NCBI RefSeq assembly: GCF_000340375.1
Contig: NZ_KB446646.1
Location: 189,958 to 253,957 of the forward strand
Reading direction: 5' to 3'
Length of the DNA: 64,000 nucleotides
Source of the DNA: Eggerthia catenaformis OT 569 = DSM 20559
Lineage (GTDB): Bacteria; Bacillota_I; Bacilli_A; Erysipelotrichales; Coprobacillaceae
Under the pieces are notes generated by a model, which worked only from the letters and a program-made list of their open reading frames with translations, had not been told where the DNA came from and did no database searches. A program made the position numbers and the translations under genes. Below, one piece after another: positions 20,199 to 28,666 of the stretch; within the stretch, counting starts at the first letter, position 1, and each line of letters starts with the position of its first letter.

Positions 20199-21153
20199 AA
20201 TCAAAAGTCACATATTCATATGCTAAAGGTGTCGTTCCTTCAATCTTATCAGCATGTAAAGTAATTACATTCATACCAATATCTTTATCGTAGTCCATTG
20301 TAGTATCACCTTCAACAATTAGCCATTCATTAGGAATAAACTGATTACTGGCAGGATTTTGACATAATAAGCCAATCAGTGAAGTATCCTGCTCACAGCA
20401 TACCATTGCATATCTCCCTAAGATAAAGCCATCCTTTCTAAGAGAATCTTTGCCAATAAACTTTCCTTTGATTCTAATATGCTTATGATTATAATTCTCC
20501 GGATGTTCCATCATATCATAACAGAATATACCGAAATCATGATCGGCAACATCTATTGAAGCGGCATTAATATCATAAGGAAGACCGCTATCTACACTAT
20601 TATCAACGCTGCCATCGGCATTTTCATAGATAATCTGTGCTCTTGGGTTCATAGCTTTGATATTATTTCTCATAAATGTTTTCTTAATATTCTCTATTCT
20701 ATTAAAAACAATCAGATCACTTTGTGAACAATGTTGGAATAAATAAGATCTCATATTTGCATTGTTTACATAATAAGCAAACTTAGAAGCATCAATTGTA
20801 GTTAAAATCTGGACAATATCCCATCCTTGAGGAAAGACTGTACTCATGAATGTGGCAACATCCCACATTCCATTGAATTCAACTAAAACTTGAGTAGGAT
20901 GGTAGTCTTCTTTAAGTTCCTTCCAGAATGCCTCTTGTGTCAGTTCTTGAATTGTTTCAACAAGAAGAAGATCTGTATGATGCTTTTTTAATTCATTTTT
21001 ATCAAACTCTTTTTCGCCTTCTTCAGTAATGATCATGACTGTCTGTTCACCATCACAAAAGTTAGTATTTACAATAGTATCATTTGCGAAAGTAGTCTTT
21101 CCGCTTTCTAAGAATCCGGTAAATAGATAGATACGTGTTTCAATATTATCCAT
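20197..21153 (-). CDS. CobW-like GTPase fused to a TIGR03943-like C-terminal domain
   Basis: A 318-residue protein. The N-terminal part is a COG0523 (CobW/P47K) G-domain with an intact P-loop (GFLESGKT), ILTTIDASKF and IVFNRIE, but the family's CxCC metal motif is absent. From about residue 205 the chain matches the C-terminal domain of TIGR03943/DUF1980 proteins (FGIFCYDMMEHPENY, IRIKGKFIG, RYAMVCCEQD, WLIVEGDTT, PLAYEYV), normally part of a YcgQ-like permease partner. This is a fusion of a GTPase with a likely OB-type domain. It follows the His-rich COG0523 gene by two bases. A role in zinc or other metal delivery is inferred. Confidence 0.8.
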   Translation of the reverse strand: MDNIETRIYLFTGFLESGKTTFANDTIVNTNFCDGEQTVMIITEEGEKEFDKNELKKHHTDLLLVETIQELTQEAFWKELKEDYHPTQVLVEFNGMWDVATFMSTVFPQGWDIVQILTTIDASKFAYYVNNANMRSYLFQHCSQSDLIVFNRIENIKKTFMRNNIKAMNPRAQIIYENADGSVDNSVDSGLPYDINAASIDVADHDFGIFCYDMMEHPENYNHKHIRIKGKFIGKDSLRKDGFILGRYAMVCCEQDTSLIGLLCQNPASNQFIPNEWLIVEGDTTMDYDKDIGMNVITLHADKIEGTTPLAYEYVTFD

Positions 21154-21155
21154 AA

Positions 21156-22289
21156 TTATCCTTTCATCAAATCATAAAGCTTATTAGCATCAAGATTTTC
21201 ACCAATCACACATAATCGTCCTGATACATCCGGAGTTGTTTCTCTAATTTCATAATCGCCGGCAACAAAATCAAATTCAAGCCACTTATCATCTATCCCT
21301 CTTACAATACCCTTAGATCTTAAAATATTACCTAAAGATTCATCGCGAGAGAGCGTTTCTAATTTAGCTGATAATTCAGTTTTACTAAATGGATGAATTG
21401 TTTCAATACCAATACTCTGGAATATTTCATCAGCATCATGAGCATCTTCTTCATTATAGTAAAGCTTTGTATCACCGTCATCAGTATGTGGATGTGTTTC
21501 ATCATGATGATGGTGATGACATTCATGTTCTTCGTCATGATGGTGGTGATGACATTCATGTTCTTCATCATGATGATGGTGATGACATTCATGTTCTTCG
21601 TCATGATGGTGGTGACAGCATTCATGTTCATGGTGATGATGGTGAACGGAATATCGGTGTTCTTTTTCAGCAGCAATTAATGCTTTTTCTAAAGTTTCTT
21701 TGTTGTCGGCCGCTTTTAAAATTTGCTCGGCTGTTAAGCTGTCCCAAGGTGTTGTAATGATAGGGGCATGCTTATTTAGTTCTTTGATAATTTTTAGATC
21801 TTCAGCCAGTTTATCTTCGGTTACATCTTGAGTTCTTGATAATACGACGATAGAAGCGGAAGCAATCTGATTATTGAAGAATTCACCGAAGTTTTTGTGA
21901 TACATTTTACATTTTTTAGCATCAACGACTGTTAAGAATGAATTTAATTCCAGTCTCTTATCATTTACTTTTTCTATTGCATCAATAATATCAGATAATT
22001 TACCAACACCACTCGGTTCAATAATAATATGATCCGGTTTATATTTATCTAATACTTCTTTTAAAGATTTTTCAAAATCTCCTACTAAACTACAACAAAT
22101 ACAGCCTTGTGATAATTCATTGACTTGTATATCGGCATCTCTCATAAAACTGCCATCAATACCAATTTCTCCAAATTCATTTTCAATTAAGACGACTTTC
22201 TCATCTTTTAAAGATTCATTAATAAACTTTTTAATTAAAGTTGTTTTACCGGCTCCTAAAAAGCCGGAAATAATATCTACTTTACTCAT
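21156..22289 (-). CDS. COG0523 metal-chaperone GTPase with His-rich repeats
   Basis: A 377-residue CobW/CobW_C protein. The P-loop is GFLGAGKT, the metal motif GCICCSL, then FLTVVDAKK and VLSRTQDV. A central loop of about 60 residues holds repeated DEEHECHHHHH blocks, which should bind zinc, nickel or similar ions. The CobW C-terminal domain follows (FQSIGIETIHPFSK ... KGIVRGIDDKWLEFDFV). The start at 22289 is chosen for its GGAG site; the frame extends ten codons further without one. Family members deliver metal to client proteins using GTP. It heads a two-gene operon with the fused GTPase. No Zur-type box was found upstream. Confidence 0.9.
   Translation of the reverse strand: MSKVDIISGFLGAGKTTLIKKFINESLKDEKVVLIENEFGEIGIDGSFMRDADIQVNELSQGCICCSLVGDFEKSLKEVLDKYKPDHIIIEPSGVGKLSDIIDAIEKVNDKRLELNSFLTVVDAKKCKMYHKNFGEFFNNQIASASIVVLSRTQDVTEDKLAEDLKIIKELNKHAPIITTPWDSLTAEQILKAADNKETLEKALIAAEKEHRYSVHHHHHEHECCHHHHDEEHECHHHHHDEEHECHHHHHDEEHECHHHHHDETHPHTDDGDTKLYYNEEDAHDADEIFQSIGIETIHPFSKTELSAKLETLSRDESLGNILRSKGIVRGIDDKWLEFDFVAGDYEIRETTPDVSGRLCVIGENLDANKLYDLMKG
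21500..21640 (-). repeat. 33-bp tandem repeat coding for His/Cys blocks
   Basis: About four units of 33 bases, each coding for a DEEHECHHHHH-type block, lie in frame inside the COG0523 gene. Units differ at a few third positions. Copy number changes would keep the frame. Confidence 0.85.
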
Positions 22290-22430
22290 AACTGACTCCT
22301 TTTTTCTAGTCCTTATCATACCACAACTTAATGACTTTTCAAGCTAGGTACACTTAATTAAAAGAGAGTGCTTGATATAATCAATAAAAGTGATTATGAT
22401 AAAGAGGAAATAAAAAAGAGAGGGACAGTT

Positions 22431-23018
22431 ATGAATAAAAGTGATTTTAAAGCATCACTGGTTTTTATTGATGAAGACGAAAAAGGCTTTTATATAATTA
22501 AGAATAAAAGGGAAAAAGAAGCAGATATTAATAGTTATGCATTATTAGAAAACAGTGATTTTCATAATGGGATAATTAAAGTTAAAATGTATAGTACATT
22601 TACTGACAATGCTCCTGATTATGCAAGGGGTTTTATTGGCATAGTTTTTAGAGTCGATGCTGATACATTTGAGTCTTTTTATGTAAGACCTGCTAATGGA
22701 TTTTATCAAACTGATGATCCTGTTAGACAAATGCATGCTGTTCAATATTTTTCTTATCCAAAATATACATTTCAGTATTTTAGAGATCATCATATTACTG
22801 AGTACGAGAATAAGGCCGATATTCAAATGAAGAAATGGATAGAATTAAAGGCGGTTATTAAAGATGAAAAAGCGATTTTCTATATTGATGATATGGAACA
22901 TCCTGTATTAACAGTTGATAAGTTATTAGCCGGTAATAAAAGAGGGAAAATAGGATTGTTTGTTGATATAGGGACCAAGGGATATTATAAAGATTTAGAA
23001 ATTATACTTGATGATTAG
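22431..23018 (+). CDS. Hypothetical protein with lectin-like beta-sandwich features
   Basis: A 195-residue protein. The pattern of a hydrophobic, Gly-rich beta-sandwich is visible: GFIGIVFRVDADTFESFYVRP, then an aromatic stretch, WIELKAVIKDEKAIFYIDDM and GKIGLFVDIGTKGYYKDLEI. This resembles DUF1080/LamG-like concanavalin folds. There is no signal peptide, so it is probably cytoplasmic. The ATG at 22431 has GAGAGGGAC before it; the longer frame from 22368 lacks a site. The DUF1015 gene starts 13 bases later, so they form an operon. Function unknown. Confidence 0.7.
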   Translation: MNKSDFKASLVFIDEDEKGFYIIKNKREKEADINSYALLENSDFHNGIIKVKMYSTFTDNAPDYARGFIGIVFRVDADTFESFYVRPANGFYQTDDPVRQMHAVQYFSYPKYTFQYFRDHHITEYENKADIQMKKWIELKAVIKDEKAIFYIDDMEHPVLTVDKLLAGNKRGKIGLFVDIGTKGYYKDLEIILDD

Positions 23019-23031
23019 GGAGAAACTGTAT

Positions 23032-24279
23032 ATGGCACATATATTACCTTTTAAGGCATTAAGACCGGCAGTGAGTAAAGCGAAAGAAGTAGCTGCTTTA
23101 CCTTATGATGTTTATTCCAGACAAGAGGCTAAAGAATATATAAAAGATAAACCGTTATCTTTTTTAAATATTGATAGACCTGAAACACAGTTCGAAAATA
23201 ATTATGATATGTATAGTAAGGATGTTTACTTGAAAGCAGATCAGATGATTAAAGAAGAATGGAAGAAAGGTATTTTTGTACAAGAAGAATACCCTGCTTA
23301 TTATTTATATGAGCTGACAATGAATGATCATGTTCAGACGGGAATTGTAGCTTTATCATCTATTGACGATTATTTAAATGATGTATGTAAAAAGCATGAA
23401 TTGACAGTAGAAGTTAAAGAAAGAGATCGTATAAATCATGTCGATATCACAAGTGCACAGACAGGACCTATTTTCTTAACTTATAAAGCTAAGAATGAAA
23501 TTAGAAGAAAAGTCAATAAAATTAAGCAAAGTAAGTCTCTTTATGATTTTATAAGTGAAGATCATATTAGGCATAGAGTATGGATTGTATCGGATAAAGA
23601 AGATATCAGTTATCTTCAAAAAGCATTTGATCAGGTAGAGTCAACATATATAGCTGATGGACATCATCGTGCAGCCAGTGCAGTAAAAGTAGGTTTAAAG
23701 AGGAGAAAAGAACATCCTGATTATAGCGGTAATGAAGAATTTAATTATTTTCTATCGGTTTTATTTCCTGATGATGAATTAAAAATTCTTGATTATAACA
23801 GAGTTGTTTCTGATTTGAATGGTTATACATATGATGAATTTCTTAACCGTTTAAATCAGAAGTTTGATATCTCTTTACTAACAGAGAAAAGACATCCTGA
23901 ACATAAAAATGAAATCACTATGTATCTGAACCATCAATGGTATTCATTAAAAGCTCATGATGACATTGTAGAAAAGAGAAAAAGTTCTTCAGTCTTATCA
24001 TTAGATGTATCCTTGCTGCAAGATGAGATACTTTCTCCATTATTAAATATAGGGGATCCGCGTATTGATCAGAGAATTCATTTTATCGGGGGTATTAGAG
24101 GATTGGATGAATTAATAAAAGAAACTGATCAGACAAGTGGAGTGGCTTTTGCGATGTACCCGACAAGCATTCAGGAGTTACTGGATGTTGCTGATCATCA
24201 TTTATTAATGCCCCCTAAATCAACGTGGTTTGAACCTAAATTAAGATCAGGATTATTTATACACTTATTTGAAAGATAA
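23032..24279 (+). CDS. DUF1015 family protein
   Basis: A 415-residue DUF1015 protein (ILPFKALRP ... VAALPYDVYS ... FLNIDRPE; later TYIADGHHRAASAV and NYFLSVLFPDDELKILDYNR; near the end TGVAFAMYPTS-like GVAFAMYP). The ATG at 23032 follows AGGGAG; the frame could begin at 23008 but without a site. This family very often sits beside serC and serA in Bacillota, as here, which suggests a link to serine or phosphoserine metabolism. The biochemical activity is not known to me. It ends with its own terminator before the serC promoter region. Confidence 0.85.
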   Translation: MAHILPFKALRPAVSKAKEVAALPYDVYSRQEAKEYIKDKPLSFLNIDRPETQFENNYDMYSKDVYLKADQMIKEEWKKGIFVQEEYPAYYLYELTMNDHVQTGIVALSSIDDYLNDVCKKHELTVEVKERDRINHVDITSAQTGPIFLTYKAKNEIRRKVNKIKQSKSLYDFISEDHIRHRVWIVSDKEDISYLQKAFDQVESTYIADGHHRAASAVKVGLKRRKEHPDYSGNEEFNYFLSVLFPDDELKILDYNRVVSDLNGYTYDEFLNRLNQKFDISLLTEKRHPEHKNEITMYLNHQWYSLKAHDDIVEKRKSSSVLSLDVSLLQDEILSPLLNIGDPRIDQRIHFIGGIRGLDELIKETDQTSGVAFAMYPTSIQELLDVADHHLLMPPKSTWFEPKLRSGLFIHLFER

Positions 24280-24309
24280 CTGTTATTTCAATAATAGTTA
24301 TCTTTTTAT
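24274..24309 (+). terminator. Terminator after the DUF1015 gene
   Basis: GATAACTGTTATT and ATAATAGTTATC pair with one mismatch and are followed by TTTTT. Confidence 0.75.
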
Positions 24310-24310
24310 G

Positions 24311-24407
24311 AATAATACAAATATATTTAAATAATTAAAGATTTATACAAATATTTAAAACATATATATATAAAATAAGTAAAAATATAAACTATATTTG
24401 TATTATT
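24311..24407. promoter_or_regulatory. Inverted repeats upstream of serC
   Basis: AATAATACAAATATA (24311-24325) is repeated exactly inverted at 24393-24407. A further ACAAATATTT lies between them and a palindrome ACAAATTTGT just after, near 24422. They lie before TGGACA and TATTAT, a weak serC promoter. They may be operator sites for a regulator of serine synthesis, but the region is very AT-rich. Confidence 0.4.
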
Positions 24408-24480
24408 TTATAATTTTACTGGACAAATTTGTTAAAAACGTATATTATAATTAAAAAATATATTAGAGGAGGAATCGATG

Positions 24481-25569
24481 ATGACGAATAAGAGAGTTTA
24501 TAACTTTAGTGCAGGGCCTTCACAGCTTCCTTTGGAAGTATTAGAAACAGCCCAAAAACAAATGCTTAATTATGAAAATTCAGGCATGAGTGTTATGGAG
24601 ATGAGTCATAGATCCTCTGCCTATCAGAATATATTTGATCAGACAAAGGCAGATTTAAAGGAATTAATGAATATTCCTGATAATTATAGTATTTTATTTT
24701 TACAGGGCGGCGCAACCCAGCAGTTTAGTAATATTGCTTTGAATTTTAATGATAAAGGAAAAGCGGATTATATTGTAACAGGAAACTTTTCTAAAAAGGC
24801 AGCACAGGAAGCTGCTAAGTTTACTGATGTTCATATTGCCTATGATGGGAAAGAGAACAACTATACGCATATTCCCGGTCAGGATGAACTGGATATAAGA
24901 GATGATATTGATTATGTACATTTATGTACAAATAATACTATTTATGGAACAGAATGGGATTATATACCGGATACTAAAGGAATCCCTTTAATTGCTGATA
25001 TGTCTTCAAATATTTTATCTAGACCGATAGATGTATCACAGTTTGGTGTTATTTATGCCGGAGCTCAGAAGAATATGGGAATAGCCGGTTTGGCAGTAGT
25101 GATTGTGAGAAATGATTTATTAGAGACTCATAAAGATCAGATTCCGGTTTTATCTGAATTGGATACGATGGCTAAAAAGGATTCTATGTACAATACACCT
25201 CCTACTTATGCCATATATATGTTAGGACTTGTTTTAAAATGGATTAAAAAACAAGGCGGTTTAGTGGCAATGCAGGAGTATAATGTAAAAAAAGCAAAAC
25301 TTTTACAGGATTATCTTGACATTACTGATTTCTATGATTATCCGGCGGAGATTGGTTCTAGAAGTCATATGAATGTTTCATTTACAACAGGACATAGTGA
25401 TTTAGATGCTTTATTTGTAAAAAAGAGTATTGAAGCCGGTATGACTAATTTAAAAGGTCATCGCTTAGTAGGTGGGATGAGAGCTTCTATTTATAATGCG
25501 ATGCCTTATGATGGAGTCGCTTATTTAGTTGAATTTTTAAAAAAGTTTGAGAAAGAGAATAAGGAGTAA
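24481..25569 (+). CDS. serC: Phosphoserine aminotransferase SerC
   Basis: A 362-residue SerC, which converts 3-phosphohydroxypyruvate and glutamate to phosphoserine. Typical segments: YNFSAGPSQLPLEVLE, SVMEMSHRSSAYQ, FLQGGATQQFSNIALN, NNTIYGTEW, and the PLP lysine in YAGAQKNMGIAGL. The sequence ends with the SerC-type GHRLVGGMRASIYNAMP. Two ATG codons are adjacent at 24478 and 24481; the second has better spacing to AGGAGG. serA follows five bases after the stop. Confidence 0.96.
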   Translation: MTNKRVYNFSAGPSQLPLEVLETAQKQMLNYENSGMSVMEMSHRSSAYQNIFDQTKADLKELMNIPDNYSILFLQGGATQQFSNIALNFNDKGKADYIVTGNFSKKAAQEAAKFTDVHIAYDGKENNYTHIPGQDELDIRDDIDYVHLCTNNTIYGTEWDYIPDTKGIPLIADMSSNILSRPIDVSQFGVIYAGAQKNMGIAGLAVVIVRNDLLETHKDQIPVLSELDTMAKKDSMYNTPPTYAIYMLGLVLKWIKKQGGLVAMQEYNVKKAKLLQDYLDITDFYDYPAEIGSRSHMNVSFTTGHSDLDALFVKKSIEAGMTNLKGHRLVGGMRASIYNAMPYDGVAYLVEFLKKFEKENKE

Positions 25570-25573
25570 TAGA

Positions 25574-26743
25574 ATGAGTTATCAGATTAAGACTTTAAAT
25601 AAAATATCAAATAAAGGATTAAGGCTTTTAGATGAACGCTATGAGGTAGGAAATGATTTTGAAAATGAGGATGCTGTATTAGTCAGAAGTGCTAAAATGC
25701 ATGATTATCCTATGAATAATAATTTAAAAGCTATTGTAAGAGCAGGAGCGGGTACTAATAATATTCCAATAGAAGAATGTTCAAAGAAAGGAATAGTTGT
25801 ATTTAATACTCCCGGAGCCAATGCGAATGCTGTTAAAGAACTGGTGTTATGTTCATTATTTCTATCATCCAGAAAAGTATTAGAAGGTATAGAATGGACA
25901 AAGACAGTAACGGGGAATAATTTTTCTAAAGAGATCGAAGCAGGCAAGAAAGCTTTTGTAGGTCCTGAAATAGATGGCAAGAAGCTGGGTGTTATTGGAT
26001 TGGGAGCTATTGGTGTAGCGGTTGCGAATGCAGCTGTTAAACTGGGTATGGAAGTTCATGGCTATGATCCTTATATTTCTGTAACTGCAGCATGGGGGAT
26101 GAGTAAATGGGTTCAAAAGGCATCTTCAGTAGAAGAGATATTCAAAGAATGTGATTATATTACAATCCATGTTCCTGCTAATGGGGAGACTGAAGGCATG
26201 ATTAATGAGAAATCTATTAATATGATGAAATCAGGGGTTCATATTATTAATTTTGCTCGTGGCTCATTAGTTAATACAAAAGATATGATAGATGCTTTAA
26301 AGAAAGACAAAGTTGCCAGATATATTACTGACTTTGGTGATGAGACGTTAGCACATACTGAAAATGCGGTTGTCATGCCTCACTTAGGAGCATCTACACC
26401 GGAATCAGAACAGAATTGTGCAAAGATGGCAGTAGAAGAGCTAAGAGAATATTTAGAAAATGGAAATATTAAAAACTCTGTTAATTTTCCGAATGTCTTA
26501 GAACCAAGAAATACAACATACAGATGCTGTATTATTCATAAGAATATTCCTAATATGTTAGCAGTTTTTGCGAATGCATTCGCAAAGAAAGGCATGAATA
26601 TTGAGAATATGGTCAATAAGGCAAAAGGAGATTATGCTTATACAATTATTGATACCAATGATTTAAGTGAAGATATTACTAAAGCTATTGAACAAAAAGA
26701 TGGTGTCATAAAGGCAAGAATTATCGCAAAAGCAGTATTTTAA
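25574..26743 (+). CDS. serA: D-3-phosphoglycerate dehydrogenase SerA
   Basis: A 389-residue phosphoglycerate dehydrogenase, the first step of serine synthesis. It has the substrate-domain signature VRAGAGTNNIPIEECSKKGI, the NAD motif GVIGLGAIGVAVANAA, and the catalytic Arg and His regions (INFARGSLVNT, VVMPHLGASTPES). A C-terminal ACT domain (about 320-388) may bind serine for feedback control. It is of the short form lacking the extra allosteric substrate-binding domain. AAGGAG precedes the ATG. serC and serA form one operon. Confidence 0.95.
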   Translation: MSYQIKTLNKISNKGLRLLDERYEVGNDFENEDAVLVRSAKMHDYPMNNNLKAIVRAGAGTNNIPIEECSKKGIVVFNTPGANANAVKELVLCSLFLSSRKVLEGIEWTKTVTGNNFSKEIEAGKKAFVGPEIDGKKLGVIGLGAIGVAVANAAVKLGMEVHGYDPYISVTAAWGMSKWVQKASSVEEIFKECDYITIHVPANGETEGMINEKSINMMKSGVHIINFARGSLVNTKDMIDALKKDKVARYITDFGDETLAHTENAVVMPHLGASTPESEQNCAKMAVEELREYLENGNIKNSVNFPNVLEPRNTTYRCCIIHKNIPNMLAVFANAFAKKGMNIENMVNKAKGDYAYTIIDTNDLSEDITKAIEQKDGVIKARIIAKAVF

Positions 26744-26766
26744 AACCTTCTTATGAAGGTTTTTTT
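26742..26766 (+). terminator. Terminator of serC-serA
   Basis: AAAACCTTC and GAAGGTTTT around TTAT, followed by T. Confidence 0.85.
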
Positions 26767-26848
26767 AAATTTAAAATATTTTTTATGAAAGCCTTTACAA
26801 AGATAAAGATATCTGTTAATATAATAGTAAGAAAAGAGGGGGTTATGT

Positions 26849-26908
26849 ATGTTAATGTTTAATAAAGGAAGATATAAGAACGGAGACCGGTTAGTTGAGT
26901 TTTCATAG
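26849..26908 (+). CDS. Possible 19-codon peptide in a short transcript unit
   Basis: The frame codes for 19 residues (MLMFNKGRYKNGDRLVEFS). A promoter-like pair, TTTACA and TAATAT with 17 bases between, lies at about 26795-26823, a GAGGGGG site follows, and a strong terminator stands at 26999. An earlier ATG at 26845 reads only five codons. It may be a leader, a small RNA with a short frame, or the start of a lost gene. Beyond these items 26767-27222 has no gene. Confidence 0.3.
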   Translation: MLMFNKGRYKNGDRLVEFS

Positions 26909-26998
26909 ACGAATTCTCTTTTATGTTAATATAGATTGTATGATTGTATATATAATACAGTATTAATATACTTCAATTTTTATAATTATATGTGATTG

Positions 26999-27030
26999 AG
27001 CACCTTTCATCATGAAAGGTGCTATTTTTT
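26999..27030 (+). terminator. Strong terminator of a short unit
   Basis: AGCACCTTTCAT and ATGAAAGGTGCT with a one-base centre, then ATTTTTT. It would end a transcript of about 200 bases starting near 26830. Confidence 0.8.
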
Positions 27031-27069
27031 ATGTTTTATTATAAAATAATAATTCATAAAAATATATGA

Positions 27070-27141
27070 TTAGTTGTAAAATTAAGTGCAACAGGAGCTA
27101 CACGAAGAGTTATTTTAGGAGATATTACTTTTCCAAGATGA
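27070..27141 (+). pseudogene. C-terminal gene remnant
   Basis: A 23-codon open stretch without a start (ending ATGATRRVILGDITFPR) stops inside a perfect terminator stem, as real gene ends often do. The upstream part of the gene is missing. The family is not recognised. Confidence 0.3.
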
Positions 27142-27166
27142 TAACTTTTTAAAGTTATCATCTTTT
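27137..27166 (+). terminator. Terminator after the remnant
   Basis: GATGATAACTTT and AAAGTTATCATC around TT, then TTTT. Confidence 0.8.
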
Positions 27167-27222
27167 ATATTGACTTTATGATGAAAAATAGGGTACATTT
27201 TTTAGAAAGATAGGAGGGTAAT

Positions 27223-28509
27223 ATGTATCAGCTTTTAATAAAAGAAACATTCTTCTTTATTATTTATGGTTTTCTTGGATGGCTGATTGAAGCTCTTTAT
27301 TATTCAACTAAAGAAAGGAAGTTTATTAATACAGGATTTTTAACATTTCCTATTGATTTTGAAATAGGTCTTACTCTATCATCATTAATTATTGATTTAT
27401 CACAAATGGGAAGACATTATTTCTTAATATTCTTTCTTATCTTTGCGAGATTAATTATTATCAAAGCTATCTTTGCATTTATAAGTTTTAGAGTAACTAA
27501 GAATATTGTATGGCTGAGAAGAAATTCTTTAAATAATAAAGAAACATTTTTTGAAATACTTCTTTTATCTGTAGGATGCTGGATTGCTTATTTAGTTTTA
27601 CAGCCATTCTTACTGATTGTAAGTCAGTTAATACATGTTCCGGTTCATCGGATAATAAGTATTATTTTCTGGATTATAATTATCATTGATCTTATTATTG
27701 TAGTAATAAGTATTAATAAAGGACAAAAAGAGTTTAGTAATTTTGAAAAGCGAAGCATGAATCAAAGAGTTTTTCATAAAATATCACTGTTTGTATGGGA
27801 TCGTCTAGAGAAAGCTTATCCAGGCATTAAGGATGAAAAGAATAGAAATATGATTGTCTTTGGAAAAGGTTTAAGTCCGGATAAGCTTATCTGGATATTT
27901 CTTATATCATCTTTATTAGGAGATCTTATAGAAACATTATGGTGCGGCTTAGTAGATGGAGTCTGGATGACTAGATCAAGTGTTGTGTTTGGACCATTTA
28001 GTCTTGTATGGGGAATAGGAGCTGTTGTCTTAACACTTACTCTTATTCCATTGAAAGATAAAAATGATAGATGGATTATGCTTTTAGGAGGATTATTAGG
28101 AGGAGCTTTTGAGTATACATGTAGTATTTTTACTGAAATTGTGTTTGGCAGGGTTTTCTGGGATTACTCCGGTATGCCTTTGAATATTCATGGACGTACT
28201 AATATTCTTTTTATGTTTTTCTGGGCTGCATTAAGCTTGATATGGGTAAAACTTGTTTATCCTCCATTAGAACGTTTAATTGAGAAATTTCCTCTTATTA
28301 AAGCTGAAATCATAACTTGGATAATAGTTATTTTTATGACATTTAATAGTTTATTCACCTTAGCAGTAATCTCAAGGTATAATCAAAGACAGAAAGCTAT
28401 AGCACCAAAGAATTCTATGGAACAGTTTATTGATAATGCTTATGGTAACCGATATGTTGAGCATCGTTGGCAAAATATGAAAGATTCACATATTGTAAAG
28501 AATAAATGA
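27223..28509 (+). CDS. Duplicated CmpB-type (putative ABC transporter type IV) membrane protein
   Basis: A 428-residue integral membrane protein with about nine or ten hydrophobic segments. Both halves carry the same family pattern: FFIIYGFLGWLIEALYY in the first half; in the second LLGDLIETLWCG, then FGPFSLVWGIGAV, GGAFEYTCSIF and FWDYSGMPLNIHGR. These mark the CmpB/PF06541-type putative permease family. It appears to be an internal duplication. No ATPase gene is next to it, so a classic ABC transporter is not shown. AGGAGGG supports the start. Substrate unknown. Confidence 0.75.
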   Translation: MYQLLIKETFFFIIYGFLGWLIEALYYSTKERKFINTGFLTFPIDFEIGLTLSSLIIDLSQMGRHYFLIFFLIFARLIIIKAIFAFISFRVTKNIVWLRRNSLNNKETFFEILLLSVGCWIAYLVLQPFLLIVSQLIHVPVHRIISIIFWIIIIIDLIIVVISINKGQKEFSNFEKRSMNQRVFHKISLFVWDRLEKAYPGIKDEKNRNMIVFGKGLSPDKLIWIFLISSLLGDLIETLWCGLVDGVWMTRSSVVFGPFSLVWGIGAVVLTLTLIPLKDKNDRWIMLLGGLLGGAFEYTCSIFTEIVFGRVFWDYSGMPLNIHGRTNILFMFFWAALSLIWVKLVYPPLERLIEKFPLIKAEIITWIIVIFMTFNSLFTLAVISRYNQRQKAIAPKNSMEQFIDNAYGNRYVEHRWQNMKDSHIVKNK

Positions 28510-28606
28510 TCTACTTTAAATATAAAATTGTTACTATAAGCATTACATTATATTAATAATAAACAAGATGAAGATGATAATATATTTTGGATTAGTATAT
28601 AATCTC

Positions 28607-28635
28607 TTGAAATATTAGTTAGATTATACTAATAT
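28607..28635 (+). promoter_or_regulatory. Promoter of the DUF3793 gene, overlapping an inverted repeat
   Basis: TTGAAA and TAATAT with 17 bases between. The -10 element sits at the centre of the 18-bp inverted repeat, which suggests repression at this site. Confidence 0.55.
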
Positions 28636-28655
28636 AGTTAGTATAATCTAACTAA
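28615..28655. promoter_or_regulatory. Perfect 18-bp inverted repeat before the DUF3793 gene
   Basis: TTAGTTAGATTATACTAA and its exact reverse complement are separated by five bases. The right arm touches the GGAG ribosome binding site. A degenerate half (TTAGTATATAATCT) lies about 25 bases upstream. It could be an operator, or in RNA a hairpin next to the binding site. Confidence 0.7.
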
Positions 28656-28666
28656 GGAGAAGATAT

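Noticed and set aside
21500-21640. CRISPR array
   Set aside because: The repeat is coding, contiguous and without spacers.
21359-21757. Long open frames antisense to and out of frame with the His-rich repeats
   Set aside because: They are produced by the 33-bp repeat, contain repetitive Met/Ile/Thr or Asp/His/Val strings, and have no binding sites.
22290-22430. A Zur box upstream of the COG0523 operon
   Set aside because: No TCGTAAT-type palindrome is present in the intergenic region.
24310-24480. A serine T-box or riboswitch before serC
   Set aside because: The conserved T-box sequence and an antiterminator/terminator pair are absent; only AT-rich inverted repeats are seen.
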